Positions 1 to 8,896 of a stretch of 44,710 nucleotides of DNA are shown here, in pieces; within the stretch, counting starts at the first letter, position 1, and each line of letters opens with the position of its first letter. The notes beneath the pieces were generated by a model. It saw only the letters and a list, made by a program, of their open reading frames with translations, had not been told where the DNA came from and did no database searches. The stretch covers positions 1-44,710 of the forward strand of contig JAJTDZ010000005.1 in NCBI GenBank assembly GCA_021298245.1, written 5' to 3'. The DNA is from Algoriphagus sp. (GTDB taxonomy: Bacteria > Bacteroidota > Bacteroidia > Cytophagales > Cyclobacteriaceae). Position numbers and translations under genes: made by a program.

Positions 1-359
1 AATTGAACCCAGTAGCTCGCCTAGGAGGCAATTGGTATAGCCAGGTGACTTCAGATAGCCTATTCCAAATTCCTAAACCCTTGACCACCTTGGGTATAGG
101 CGTGGATCAACTGCCCGAACATATTAGAATGAGCCCGGTGTTGACCGGAAATCATCTCGGGCGCTTAGGCAACGTAGAGCAGCTACCCGATGCTGTTGCT
201 ATTGCCGATTTTGCCTTGAACCCAGAAGTACAAGAATTGAAAAAGCGTTTCCACATGGATCCTGAGTCCTGGATCAATCATCTCCACCTATGGGCCAAGG
301 AAGAACTTGAGGCAGGCCATGTGGAATTGGCTTGGAAAATTTTACTTCAGAAACTTTAA
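1..359 (+). CDS. Flavin reductase-like protein, C-terminal end (partial at window start)
   Basis: The reading frame is open from the window edge, so the true start lies upstream; a TTG at base 3 is not a credible start. The visible 118 residues begin with a PVARLGGNWYS-type segment and continue with KPLTTLGIGVDQLPEHI, which resembles the C-terminal part of Bacteroidota flavin reductase (DIM6/NTAB, FMN-binding split barrel) proteins. The remainder is a helical tail ending in LAWKILLQKL. Such proteins reduce flavin or use bound FMN for cytoplasmic redox reactions, but the FMN-binding part is outside the window, so the family call rests on the tail alone. A strong terminator follows 18 bases after the stop. 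Confidence 0.6.
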   Translation, partial: LNPVARLGGNWYSQVTSDSLFQIPKPLTTLGIGVDQLPEHIRMSPVLTGNHLGRLGNVEQLPDAVAIADFALNPEVQELKKRFHMDPESWINHLHLWAKEELEAGHVELAWKILLQKL

Positions 360-377
360 AATAGATTCTAGTCAATA

Positions 378-410
378 AAAAAACTCAGCCGTCTAGACTG
401 AGTTTTTTGT
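378..410. terminator. Bidirectional intrinsic terminator between the flavin reductase-like gene and sppA
   Basis: AAAAAACTCAG (378-388) pairs with CTGAGTTTTTT (398-408) around a 9-base loop. There is a T-tract on the right and an A-tract on the left, so it can stop transcription from both convergent genes. Confidence 0.85.
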
Positions 411-426
411 TCTTTTTGAGGTTTAC

Positions 427-2193
427 CTATTTGATAGTAATGTCCTGAGGCATTCGTACCTGTACCCCATGGTAGCGTTTAATATGCTCTAATTTTTTAT
501 ACAGTGGGTAATGCTGGCCCAATTGATGCTGTAGAAATCTTAATTGTACTTCTTCAGAGAAGGAAAGCATCAGCTCTTCAAACCAAGGCTTTTTTTCCGG
601 AAAGTACACTACACGATAATCGTCACCTACCTTGATTTTTTCTGCAGCAAGTTTGATTGCCGTATCCAATCCACCTAAGACATCTACAAGACCTCTTTCT
701 TTGGCTTGGGATCCTGTCCATACCCGGCCTGAGGCAACCTTTTTCACCGAATCGGGATGCATTCCTCTACCTTCTGCCACTCGAGAAATAAAGGTTTCGT
801 AGCCATCTTCTACACTGGATTGGATGATGGTTCGTTCCACCTCAGTCAATGGTCTAGCTACATTCATAAAATCGGAAAGTTCTCCAGTAGATACCACATC
901 TGTGGTCACCCCCATCTTATCGTTGACCAACTCCTGAACATTAAACAGAATACCAAAAATTCCTATGGAGCCCGTGATTGTATTGGGTTGGGCCACAATG
1001 GTGTCAGCAGGGGCAGAAATATAATACCCTCCTGATGCTGCTACTTCGCCCATGGAGACCATGACAGGTTTAGCTTTTTTAGCTTCTGACATTTCTCTCC
1101 AAATTACGTCGGAAGCAAGAATAGAACCTCCTGGGGAGTTGACTCTCAAGACTATGGCTTTTATATTTTCGTCTTTTCTAGCCTTTCTGATTTCTTCTGC
1201 AAATTTTTCGGAGCTAATGGCCCCTTCTACATTTCCATCCACGATTTCTCCCTCAGCTAAGATTACTGCTATGCGGTTATCTGAAGTGATATTCTTGCTT
1301 TTTGCAAGACTTCCCAAATCTGTGGCATTGATGGTAGGAAGTTCATCTTCTTCTGTCAGTCCTAATTTCTCTCTGAGTAGGGCATGTACTTCGTCTTCGT
1401 ATTTTAGGGCAGTAGCCAACTTGTAGGTAACTGCGTCTTGAGGCTTTCTGACTAGCATTTTGCTATTGATTTGCATTACACTATCCTTGGATAAGCCTCT
1501 TGAAGTTGCGATAAGTTCTACGGCATGGGCATTGATATCGTCGAGGAAATATTGCGTTTGAAGTCGATTTTCAGGACTCATTTTATCTAGGATAAAAGGC
1601 TCAACGGCACTTTTAAATTCTCCTACCCTAAACACCTCAGGCTTGATTCCTGCTTTGTCAAAAAATCCTTTTAGAAAGATGGTTTCAGAAGATAACCCAT
1701 TAAAATCAATTCCTCCAAGTGGATTTAAATAAATTTCATCGGCTACAGAGGCTAAAAAATATCCTCCTTCAGAAAAAGCTTCGTCGTAGGCTACTATAAA
1801 TTTTCCAGATGTTTTGAAGTCAATAAGTGCTTCTCGAAGTTCGAGTAAGCCAGCCTGTCCTGCATTGATAAGACCCGTTTCAAGGTAGATTCCTTTGATT
1901 TTTTCATTGGTTTTTGCTTCTGCAATGGCTTTTTTCAAGTTGACCAAGCCTGCATTGCTTTCTGATCCAAAAGGGTCTGAAAATGCGCCTAATTCTAAAT
2001 CATCTTCGGTGGTTCTTTCCACTAGTGTACGCCCATTTAGATTTAAATGAAGCAAGGTATTTTCTTCCAAGGTGACCTCCGTTTCGGAGAAGGAGGCAAG
2101 CATCCCCACAAGTCCAAATAGGAGCAGGAGAGATAAAATGGTAAAAGCGAAGAGGCCAACAATGACGGCCAATACATTTCCAAGAAACTTCAT
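427..2193 (-). CDS. sppA: Signal peptide peptidase SppA, 67K type
   Basis: This is a 588-residue inner-membrane serine protease of family S49 that degrades signal peptides left after protein export. One N-terminal membrane helix (about residues 5-34) anchors it. It has the tandem S49 layout of the long (67K) form. The catalytic lysine is seen as Lys194 in VGEFKSAVEPF, and the serine nucleophile as Ser387 in GEVAASGGYY. The length is close to the roughly 600 residues usual for this form. The start is an ATG at 2193, directly before the membrane segment. It is divergent from folK with 69 bases between, and ends next to a shared terminator. Confidence 0.95.
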   Translation of the reverse strand: MKFLGNVLAVIVGLFAFTILSLLLLFGLVGMLASFSETEVTLEENTLLHLNLNGRTLVERTTEDDLELGAFSDPFGSESNAGLVNLKKAIAEAKTNEKIKGIYLETGLINAGQAGLLELREALIDFKTSGKFIVAYDEAFSEGGYFLASVADEIYLNPLGGIDFNGLSSETIFLKGFFDKAGIKPEVFRVGEFKSAVEPFILDKMSPENRLQTQYFLDDINAHAVELIATSRGLSKDSVMQINSKMLVRKPQDAVTYKLATALKYEDEVHALLREKLGLTEEDELPTINATDLGSLAKSKNITSDNRIAVILAEGEIVDGNVEGAISSEKFAEEIRKARKDENIKAIVLRVNSPGGSILASDVIWREMSEAKKAKPVMVSMGEVAASGGYYISAPADTIVAQPNTITGSIGIFGILFNVQELVNDKMGVTTDVVSTGELSDFMNVARPLTEVERTIIQSSVEDGYETFISRVAEGRGMHPDSVKKVASGRVWTGSQAKERGLVDVLGGLDTAIKLAAEKIKVGDDYRVVYFPEKKPWFEELMLSFSEEVQLRFLQHQLGQHYPLYKKLEHIKRYHGVQVRMPQDITIK

Positions 2194-2262
2194 GAGATTT
2201 TGATTTAGGATGTAAATTTAGTCTAATTTGGGCTAGTTTCACAAATCTTTAGAAGATGAGCA

Positions 2263-2757
2263 ATGCAAACAGAGGTTGTTGTAGGTTTAGGAAGTAACGT
2301 AGGAGATAGGGAAAGGTTCCTTTTCATAGCCAAGGACTCTTTGGCTAAGAAGGCAAGAATTTTGCAAGCTTCCCTTCTCTATGAAAGTGAGGCTTGGGGA
2401 GGAATAGCGAAAGGGGGGGATTTTCTAAACCAATTACTTCACCTGCAGACTTCTTTAAGTGCTCTAGAACTATTGATTTTCTGTCAAAGTATAGAGCAAG
2501 CCAGTGGAAGAAAAAGGGATCAGCCATGGGGGGATCGAACCTTGGATATAGATTTAATATATTACGGAGAGAAGATAATGGAGGATTCATCCTTGATTAT
2601 TCCCCACCCCTACCTTTCCCAGCGTAAGTTTGTACTCTTGCCCTTAGCAGAAATTTTACCAGATTTCCAACATCCCCTTACAGGTAAAACGTCCAAGGAG
2701 ATGCTGTTGGAATGTGTAGATACCTGTTGGGTAAGGCCTTTCTCGGTAAATCTTTGA
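2263..2757 (+). CDS. folK: 2-amino-4-hydroxy-6-hydroxymethyldihydropteridine pyrophosphokinase
   Basis: FolK transfers pyrophosphate from ATP to 6-hydroxymethyl-dihydropterin in folate synthesis. The 164-residue protein has the expected N-terminal GLGSNVGDRERFL, the central HPPK signature WGDRTLDIDLIYYG with its magnesium-binding Asp pair, and the following PHPYLSQRKFVLLPLAEI. Length and motif order are normal and the protein looks intact. The ATG at 2263 opens directly into the first strand. The other folate genes are not in this window. The gene runs convergently into the remains of fabD with 27 bases between stops and no obvious terminator. Confidence 0.96.
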   Translation: MQTEVVVGLGSNVGDRERFLFIAKDSLAKKARILQASLLYESEAWGGIAKGGDFLNQLLHLQTSLSALELLIFCQSIEQASGRKRDQPWGDRTLDIDLIYYGEKIMEDSSLIIPHPYLSQRKFVLLPLAEILPDFQHPLTGKTSKEMLLECVDTCWVRPFSVNL

Positions 2758-2784
2758 GGAAACTGAGTCAAAATAGTATGGAAA

Positions 2785-3626
2785 TCATAGGCTTGCTACC
2801 TCGGCTTCAGGATGGATTTTTTTAATCAAGCCTTGCAATACTTTTCCAGGACCACATTCTACAAATAGGCTAGCACCATCTGCCACCATGTGTTGTACAG
2901 ATTGAGTCCACTTGACGGGAGCGGTCAACTGAGCAATCAAATTTTTCTTGATAGTTTCCACCTCTAGTTCCGCTTTTGTACTCACATTTTGGTAAATGGG
3001 ACAGGAAGGAGCTTTAAATTGGGTGGATTCTATTGCTCTTTGAAGCTTTGCTCGAGCGGGTTCCATGAGTGGAGAGTGAAAAGCACCCCTACTTTTAGAA
3101 GTTCACAAGCCATTTCTATGCCTTTGGTGCTTCCTGAAATCACCAATTGTCCTGGGCAATTGTAATTGGCAGGGACCACCACTTCACCTGAGATTTCGGC
3201 ACAAATTTTTTCTACTAGAGCATCGTCTAATCCCAAGATAGCAGCCATAGAGGAAGGATTGATTTCACAGGCTTCTTGCATGGCCAAAGCCCTTTGGTAT
3301 ACTAGGCGAAGTCCATCTTCAAATTCTAAAGCTCCGCTAGCCACCAGGGCGGAAAATTCACCTAAGGAATGTCCTGCAACCATGTCTGGGGCAAATTGAG
3401 AAGAGGTTTTTGCCAAAATCACAGAATGTAAAAAGATGGCAGGTTGAGTGACGTTGGTTTGCTTCAGCTCTTCTTCCGATCCTTCAAATAGAATATCTGA
3501 AATGCGGAACCCCAATATTGAATTGGCTTGCTCAAATAGGGTCTTCGCTTTGGGATTCTCTTCGTAAAGGGATTTACCCATACCAGGGAATTGAGCTCCT
3601 TGACCGGGAAAAACTACTGCTTTCAT
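2785..3626 (-). pseudogene. fabD: Malonyl-CoA:ACP transacylase gene, disrupted by an internal deletion and frameshift
   Basis: FabD loads malonate onto acyl carrier protein for fatty acid synthesis. The N-terminal part starts at ATG 3626 (MKAVVFPGQGAQFPGMG) and carries the nucleophile Ser87 in GHSLGEFSA. It runs normally to GIEMACELLK, then goes out of frame near base 3090. The C-terminal part resumes in another frame with GAFHSPLMEPARAKL, including the catalytic His, and ends at 2785. Family members have about 13 residues between these two motifs (an xAGAKRALxLxV-like stretch); here almost all are missing. The span is 842 nt, two more than a multiple of three; adding about 34 nt would give 291 aa, a normal FabD length. 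Either a real deletion or a sequence/assembly error; a simple programmed frameshift would not restore the lost segment. Confidence 0.88.
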
Positions 3627-3650
3627 AAATTTGCCTGAATTAATTTCCCG

Positions 3651-3658
3651 CAAATATA
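3651..3658 (-). promoter_or_regulatory. Possible -7 promoter element for fabD
   Basis: On the minus strand this reads TATATTTG, a match to the Bacteroidota TAnnTTTG element, 25 bases before the fabD ATG at 3626. No TTG was found at the usual distance upstream, so only half of the promoter is supported. Confidence 0.4.
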
Positions 3659-3691
3659 GAATTTTTAAGGGCTAATAATCTGCTGGTTTCC

Positions 3692-4612
3692 TTAAACAAG
3701 GGAAGGAAAATGATTTCTTACCAAGATGGATTTGTTTTCAGAAAGCCAACGAATAAAAGCATGTACGGCTGGTGAATGCTTTTTTTGTTTTAGCCAAATT
3801 AACCTCCAATCTGCCTTCAAGGGTAAGCCAGATAAATCTAAGATGCAGATTCTTCCCTCTTTCACTTCCTGAGCTATAGAAAAGTTCGACAATAAAGATG
3901 CCCCAAGTCCAGCCATAATGGCTTGTTTAACCGCTTCATTGGTGGTTAGCTCTAGTTTGCTTGCCACATGAATTTCTCGCTCGTTAAAGAATTTTTCCAT
4001 CATGGTTCGGGTACCTGAACCTTTTTCTCTCAAGATAAAAGGAATTTTTTCCCATTGCCCAGCTTGAATGGATGCTACATACTTGCTTTTATTTTCTGGA
4101 CTGCATGCCAAAAACCATTGATTTTCTGCCAAATGAATGCTATCCAATTCCAGATCTTCCGGCCAAAGGGAGACCAAGGCCAAGTCGGTAGTGTTTTCTT
4201 GTAATTGAGCCAATACATTAAATCTGTTGGATATTTCTAGGCTAAATTCAACATGAGGATATATTTTCATAAAATCAGCCACCAAATAGGGGAGAATGTA
4301 TTTGCCAGTGGATACCGCTGAAATCCTGATTTTCCCTCCAAGTAAACCTTTCAATTCCAACATTTTTTCCTCTATCTGATCCAATTCCCCGAAAATTTTA
4401 TCGGCTGTTTCCACCAACTCTTGTCCAAATTCTGTGATATGAATTTTTTTTCCGATGATTTCGGTCAAGGGAACTTCAAACTGCTCCTGTAAATTTTTCA
4501 ATTGAATGGATACTGCAGGTTGAGTCATGTTCATGGCCTCTGCTGCCTTGGTGATGCTCTGAAACTTAGCTATGGCCTGAAATGCCTTAAGTTGATGTAA
4601 GGTTAAATTCAT
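3692..4612 (-). CDS. LysR-family transcriptional regulator, CbbR-like
   Basis: This 306-residue DNA-binding regulator starts MNLTLHQLKAFQAIAKF and continues into the winged helix-turn-helix with MTQPAVSIQLKNLQE (about residues 30-45). The effector-binding domain follows to the end. The N-terminus, with LTLHQLKAF and a later GKKIHITEFG, resembles the CbbR/RbcR/CmpR branch that controls carbon fixation or bicarbonate uptake. An in-frame ATG eight codons upstream (4636) is less likely because family members begin at MNLTLHQL. It is transcribed divergently from the SbtA-like transporter gene 86 bases away, the classic arrangement of a LysR regulator and its target. The target and ligand are inferred from this neighbourhood. 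Confidence 0.88.
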   Translation of the reverse strand: MNLTLHQLKAFQAIAKFQSITKAAEAMNMTQPAVSIQLKNLQEQFEVPLTEIIGKKIHITEFGQELVETADKIFGELDQIEEKMLELKGLLGGKIRISAVSTGKYILPYLVADFMKIYPHVEFSLEISNRFNVLAQLQENTTDLALVSLWPEDLELDSIHLAENQWFLACSPENKSKYVASIQAGQWEKIPFILREKGSGTRTMMEKFFNEREIHVASKLELTTNEAVKQAIMAGLGASLLSNFSIAQEVKEGRICILDLSGLPLKADWRLIWLKQKKHSPAVHAFIRWLSENKSILVRNHFPSLV

Positions 4613-4631
4613 AAATAAAATTAATTTAAAA

Positions 4632-4659
4632 ATCATAACAAATAAAAAAATATTATGTT
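4632..4659. promoter_or_regulatory. Imperfect palindrome between lysR and sbtA, candidate LysR operator
   Basis: CATAA (4634-4638) and TTATG (4653-4657) form an inverted repeat 14 bases apart. Two of the next three flanking base pairs on each side also match. It sits in the 86-base divergent region, where a LysR protein would be expected to bind. The region is very A/T-rich, so a chance palindrome is possible. Confidence 0.35.
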
Positions 4660-4698
4660 TTTCTTTTTTAAGAGATTGTTCTAAAAGATATTTGCACC

Positions 4699-5658
4699 AT
4701 GGATTTTCAAATACTGCTCAATAATTTAACTAATCCAAGCCTTCTATTTTTTGTCTTGGGCATATTGGCGGTAAAGTTTAAAAGTGACTTAGAAATCCCT
4801 GCCACCAGTGCGAAATTTATAGCAATGTACTTGATGCTTTCCATCGGATTTAAAGGTGGACAGGAGCTTTCGCATAGTGCATTCAATGGAGAAATCGTTT
4901 TAGTCCTTTTATTTGGAGTGATTCTGTCTGCAGCTACTCCCTTTTATACCTTTTTCTTGGTCAAAAGAAAATTAGGAGTCCCCAATGCTGCAGCTATCGC
5001 CGCATCTTATGGATCTATTTCAGCAGTAACCTTCGTAGCAGCGGCATCCTTTTTAGAAATTCAGGGAGCTACCTTTGGAGGGCATATGGTAGCCGTAATG
5101 GCATTGATGGAAGCTCCAGCAATTGTATCTGGCGTGATTTTATTGAGGAGATATTCTCCCAATAAATCGCAAGGTGGCCTAAGGAAAATTATCTTTCATG
5201 CCTTCACCAATAGCTCAGTACTATTGATTTTAGGAAGCCTACTTATCGGATTAATCGCCGATGAAAAGCAAGCGGAAGGGATTAAACCTTTTGTGACAGA
5301 TATTTTTAAAGGATTTTTAGCCGTTTTTCTATTAGATATGGGAATATCGAGTGGAAAAAAACTGAAGGCCTTTTTGAAATCGGGCTATACGGCTAGCCTT
5401 TTTGCCATATTTGTACCCTTATTCAATGGGGTCTTAGTTGCTCTAGCAAGTCACTGGATTGCATCATCCCCTGGAGATCGATTAATTCTTGCCATTCTTG
5501 CAGCTTCGGCTTCCTATATCGCTGTACCTGCCGCGATGAAGCTGGCCAATCCCGAGGCGGACGAAGGCGTATACGTCCCTATGGCGCTGGCCATTACCTT
5601 TCCCTTTAACCTTACCCTGGGGATGCCAATCTATTGGATGCTCATTCAATACTTCTAA
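4699..5658 (+). CDS. SbtA-type sodium-dependent bicarbonate transporter family permease
   Basis: The 319-residue protein is an inner-membrane permease with roughly ten hydrophobic segments. The opening (LLNNLTNPSLLFFVLGILAV, then a KSDLEIP segment) and the conserved YLMLSIGFKGGQEL stretch are typical of the SbtA/DUF897 family, whose cyanobacterial members import bicarbonate with sodium. The C-terminal half repeats the pattern (FLLDMGISSGKKL, then SYIAVPAAMKLANPEAD). Length and motif order are normal for the family. No PII-like SbtB partner or carbonic anhydrase lies next to it. In a heterotroph it could supply bicarbonate for carboxylations such as propionyl-CoA or acetyl-CoA carboxylase; that role is inference. 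Its last 17 bases overlap the end of the convergent DCC-family gene. Confidence 0.85.
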   Translation: MDFQILLNNLTNPSLLFFVLGILAVKFKSDLEIPATSAKFIAMYLMLSIGFKGGQELSHSAFNGEIVLVLLFGVILSAATPFYTFFLVKRKLGVPNAAAIAASYGSISAVTFVAAASFLEIQGATFGGHMVAVMALMEAPAIVSGVILLRRYSPNKSQGGLRKIIFHAFTNSSVLLILGSLLIGLIADEKQAEGIKPFVTDIFKGFLAVFLLDMGISSGKKLKAFLKSGYTASLFAIFVPLFNGVLVALASHWIASSPGDRLILAILAASASYIAVPAAMKLANPEADEGVYVPMALAITFPFNLTLGMPIYWMLIQYF

Positions 5659-6070
5659 AAAAAGGGTGAGCTTTAGTTAAAAATTTTCCTACCTCTTCTT
5701 CCTTTGCGATTCTGCAAGTAGATGTTTTGCCGAACCATCGGTATCGATTTTTACTGATCCATCCGTAAATAGGCTCTCGAATAAAACGAGGAACAAGAAT
5801 CAAGGGATACAGCAAAAACCAAAGTCCGTCCAATTTTTTGGCTACTTTCAATGCCGCAGTACTCCCCACATAATACTGCTCCTGTTCAATCAGCATCAAA
5901 GAAGCAAGGTAATCTTCAGGTAATCCAAAATGCCTCAGCAAAACCTTTCCTTCGGTGCTTTGTAAGCTACCTACGGTAATTTGGTTTTGCACATCTCGCT
6001 TCAAGACAAAATCTACTGCTGCATTGCATAAGTTACAATACCCGTCAAAAAGCAAAATGGAATGCTGCAC
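5642..6070 (-). CDS. DCC-family (DUF393) thiol-disulfide oxidoreductase-like protein
   Basis: A 142-residue protein that opens ILLFDGYCNLCNAAVDFVLKRD. The DGxCxxC motif near residue 9 defines the DCC/DUF393 family, predicted to have a thioredoxin-like fold with a CxxC redox centre. The downstream segments (a GSTAALKVAKKL stretch and a hydrophobic PLILVPRFIREPIYGWIS) match the usual order for this family. The function and partner are not established. It begins 2 bases after the stop of the long T9SS protein gene and probably shares its transcript. Overlap with the sbtA-like gene end is tail to tail. Confidence 0.85.
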   Translation of the reverse strand: MQHSILLFDGYCNLCNAAVDFVLKRDVQNQITVGSLQSTEGKVLLRHFGLPEDYLASLMLIEQEQYYVGSTAALKVAKKLDGLWFLLYPLILVPRFIREPIYGWISKNRYRWFGKTSTCRIAKEEEVGKFLTKAHPFFRSIE

Positions 6071-6072
6071 GT

Positions 6073-8859
6073 CTACCGAAGAAGTTGAATGGTACCTTTG
6101 AGTTGCTGTTGTCGTTTGCTGGGGTCAAGAACATCGAAATATACCGTGCCAGAATAAAAGTATGTCCCAGACGGAAGTTCATTTCCATTTTTGTCTTTTC
6201 CATTCCAGCGGATAAATGGATCATTTTCGCTGGATGTCAGAGAATTGTATCGGAAGATTTCTGTGCCCCAGCGATTTACTATAAATAGCTCCACTCCCTT
6301 CACAAACCGTGGACACTGCACAAATGGATTGTCAAATGCCATGAAGGTATCGTTGAGCCCATCACCGTTTGGAGTAAAGGTATTGGGCAGCACATAATTG
6401 GGACAATTGTCCACACAGACGATGTTGCTTTTCGGACTTTCGTTGCCTGACCTATCCACAGCAGTGAGGTAATAACATCCCCTGTAATTGGGAAGGTTAT
6501 TGAGTGTGGCCTTCAGTTGTGTAGCAGAGAATTGACCTACTCGTGTAAATGTCCCTTCTTGACCTTCTGGATTAAAGTAAAGGCGGTAGCTACTCAATTC
6601 GGTATCGCAATTGCCACTGAAATTTGGTTTCCAACTTAGTTGATGGGTGTAAGTTGAGTTGTTGCACGGTTGCTCTGCAACATACACTTCGCAGGATGGG
6701 CCATCAAAGGTCAAAACAGGAGCACAGGGCAATCTATTGTCATCGGGTTTGGCGCATATGATTTGGGATTTATTTTCCAAAGGATATACCAGTCCCGCAA
6801 CATTATACGCTCCTTTAGTGACCACGTAATAGCAATACTCCAAGTCTTTTTTGAGTTTTATTCCATTGAAGGATCCATCGTCGAGGTAGACGTTTCCTTT
6901 TTGGGTCACATCCACCTCTGCAATTTTTACAAAATTGGAAATGTCTTGGGCAGCTGCATCCGCTCGATTCCGGTATACTTCATGTTTGTAACTGGCAATT
7001 GAGTTGTTCCAAGGCACGGTATAGGACCACTTGAGTTCTATGGCCTCATTGATGATGGTGGGCTCTAATCTAACCGATGAGGCAGAAGAGGAAGTGTCAA
7101 TTTTGGTATTTCTATCGAGCAACACCACCTTGTAAGAGTAAACCAAATTTTTGGTGTTTAATCTTTTATCTGTAAAAAGGGTATCGGGGGTGACCCCCAG
7201 AGAAACTCTATTTTGATTCCCAGTAAATCCTTCACTTCGTATCAGTTGGTAGGTAAAAGGTCCTGGGAACTGGGTTTTGTCTATATCGTAAGGAGGTGTC
7301 CACTTGACAAAAATTTCCCCGTTTTGTTCGTCGGTAGACGTTATGCTAACGTTGGTGAGTAAAGGGACATCTACATCTATGGTGATGCATATTTCCTCTG
7401 ATACTATGCTTTCTCCCAATCTAGGACTAGGATAAGCAGCGACCAAGCGATAACAATAGGTGTTTCCTGGGGCTAATCCTTCCCCTCCATTTTTATCTGT
7501 AAAGGAAAGCGTTGACATATTGGTCGTTCCAATCAGTTGGTAACCTGCTCGGATGCCTGTTTCGCAAGAATCAGGTTGGTATGGATCTGAATTTATTCTC
7601 CTCCAAACTTGCATTTCACTTGCAGAATTGGCACAGGTGTAAGGATCCCAAGAAAGTTTTACCTCCCGTCCCGTAAGTTGCTCCAACTGGTCCCAGACCG
7701 GTGGTGGGCCAATAACTTTGATTTTCCAGGTCACTATATCCACCAATTTAGGCCCAGATTTGGGTTGGTCGGTGATGCGAACCCTCACCTCATATTCTCT
7801 TTCTCTGACGTGTGCACATACGGTCTGCCAGGTGAAATTGACAATTCCCGGTTGAGGCTGAAATTTATTTTCGGGCTTGTAACTCCCCGGTGAAGCGTTT
7901 ATTTCCATGGGTTCTCCAAAAACCTCAATCTTAATTGGATCCCCATCGGGGTCCTGGCCTTGAATAATTTCCTTGATCTGTGTTCCTGCTACCACACAAA
8001 GGTCCGGGGGAAGAATGAGTTTGGGTCGGCGATTGTTGGAGTTTTCAATGATAATCTGCATGTCACGAACTACATAGCCGATCTGTTCGTATTTTCCATT
8101 GATTTTTCTCCATTCTATGATACGAAAGGCCACATTGAATTGCCCAGCCGTACCAGGAGCATCCCAGACTAAGTCCCCAAAGGTGGGATCAATTCTCAAA
8201 AATGGTGGCACGGAACCGTCTTCTCTTTTTTTACTGAATTCAGAACTTGCAGGATCTCGGTAGTTGTTGACATTACGCTCAAAACCTTGTTTGGGAATGT
8301 CTAACTTGTATGAAAGACTATCTCCATCCGGATCAAAAGCACCTGGGTTGTGGATATAGCGAACATTCACCGCTCCATTATCTACGGGTGGGATAGTCAA
8401 AACAGGGGAATTATTCACCCCTATAAAAGGATCTATGGTAATTTCCGTTTCCACATAAAAAGGAGTATCTACGGAATTATCCATATTCAAGGTCAAGTCG
8501 TTGCGATTGAATTCTTGAAATCTGATTTTGTATTTACCCGGACCTTGGAAAGTATGGGTAATCACGAAGGTATTTTTCTCAATCAGATCACCAAGGTCTT
8601 CCACCAAAGAAAAATCGCTCTTGGTATTGAGCTGTTCTTCACGTCCATCTCCAAAATTTATTCTTCCTGGTCCAAAAACCACACTAGATCGGGTATCGGT
8701 GTACCCTACTACCGTTATCCTGTAGGTTAGCGTCTGTACCGAAATTCGTTCCGCTATAATTTCTCCAGCACGGATGTGAGTAGCCCATGCGGAGCTGAGC
8801 GATATCAGCAGGCTGAGCATAAAAAATGGAATAATTAAACTTAATTTCATCCTGTTCAT
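6073..8859 (-). CDS. Secreted multidomain protein with a type-B T9SS sorting domain (gliding motility-associated C-terminal domain)
   Basis: This 928-residue protein has an N-terminal signal peptide (hydrophobic run ending near SSAWATHIRAGEI; the HIRAGE start is common in Bacteroidota cell-surface proteins). Cadherin/PKD-like repeats follow, seen as two DPDGDxxxxK/E segments near residues 175 and 300. Several fibronectin type III-like modules (about 390-820) come next, with paired cysteines. The last 107 residues, from PNTFTPNGDGLNDTF through FIVNRWGTEIFRY and LPSGTYFYSGTVYF to KGTIQLLR, are the type-B sorting domain (CHU_C/gliding motility family) that directs export by the type IX system and surface attachment. 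No enzymatic domain was recognised, so adhesion is the likely role. An in-frame ATG at 8850 is an equally good start. Confidence 0.9.
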   Translation of the reverse strand: MNRMKLSLIIPFFMLSLLISLSSAWATHIRAGEIIAERISVQTLTYRITVVGYTDTRSSVVFGPGRINFGDGREEQLNTKSDFSLVEDLGDLIEKNTFVITHTFQGPGKYKIRFQEFNRNDLTLNMDNSVDTPFYVETEITIDPFIGVNNSPVLTIPPVDNGAVNVRYIHNPGAFDPDGDSLSYKLDIPKQGFERNVNNYRDPASSEFSKKREDGSVPPFLRIDPTFGDLVWDAPGTAGQFNVAFRIIEWRKINGKYEQIGYVVRDMQIIIENSNNRRPKLILPPDLCVVAGTQIKEIIQGQDPDGDPIKIEVFGEPMEINASPGSYKPENKFQPQPGIVNFTWQTVCAHVREREYEVRVRITDQPKSGPKLVDIVTWKIKVIGPPPVWDQLEQLTGREVKLSWDPYTCANSASEMQVWRRINSDPYQPDSCETGIRAGYQLIGTTNMSTLSFTDKNGGEGLAPGNTYCYRLVAAYPSPRLGESIVSEEICITIDVDVPLLTNVSITSTDEQNGEIFVKWTPPYDIDKTQFPGPFTYQLIRSEGFTGNQNRVSLGVTPDTLFTDKRLNTKNLVYSYKVVLLDRNTKIDTSSSASSVRLEPTIINEAIELKWSYTVPWNNSIASYKHEVYRNRADAAAQDISNFVKIAEVDVTQKGNVYLDDGSFNGIKLKKDLEYCYYVVTKGAYNVAGLVYPLENKSQIICAKPDDNRLPCAPVLTFDGPSCEVYVAEQPCNNSTYTHQLSWKPNFSGNCDTELSSYRLYFNPEGQEGTFTRVGQFSATQLKATLNNLPNYRGCYYLTAVDRSGNESPKSNIVCVDNCPNYVLPNTFTPNGDGLNDTFMAFDNPFVQCPRFVKGVELFIVNRWGTEIFRYNSLTSSENDPFIRWNGKDKNGNELPSGTYFYSGTVYFDVLDPSKRQQQLKGTIQLLR

Positions 8860-8896
8860 GAAGACTGATTTTTTCTCAAAATAATGAAGCGATGGC

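Noticed and set aside
3030..3110. Programmed ribosomal frameshift in fabD
   Set aside because: Joining the frames still lacks about 10-13 residues found in all FabD proteins that I know, so a deletion explains it better.
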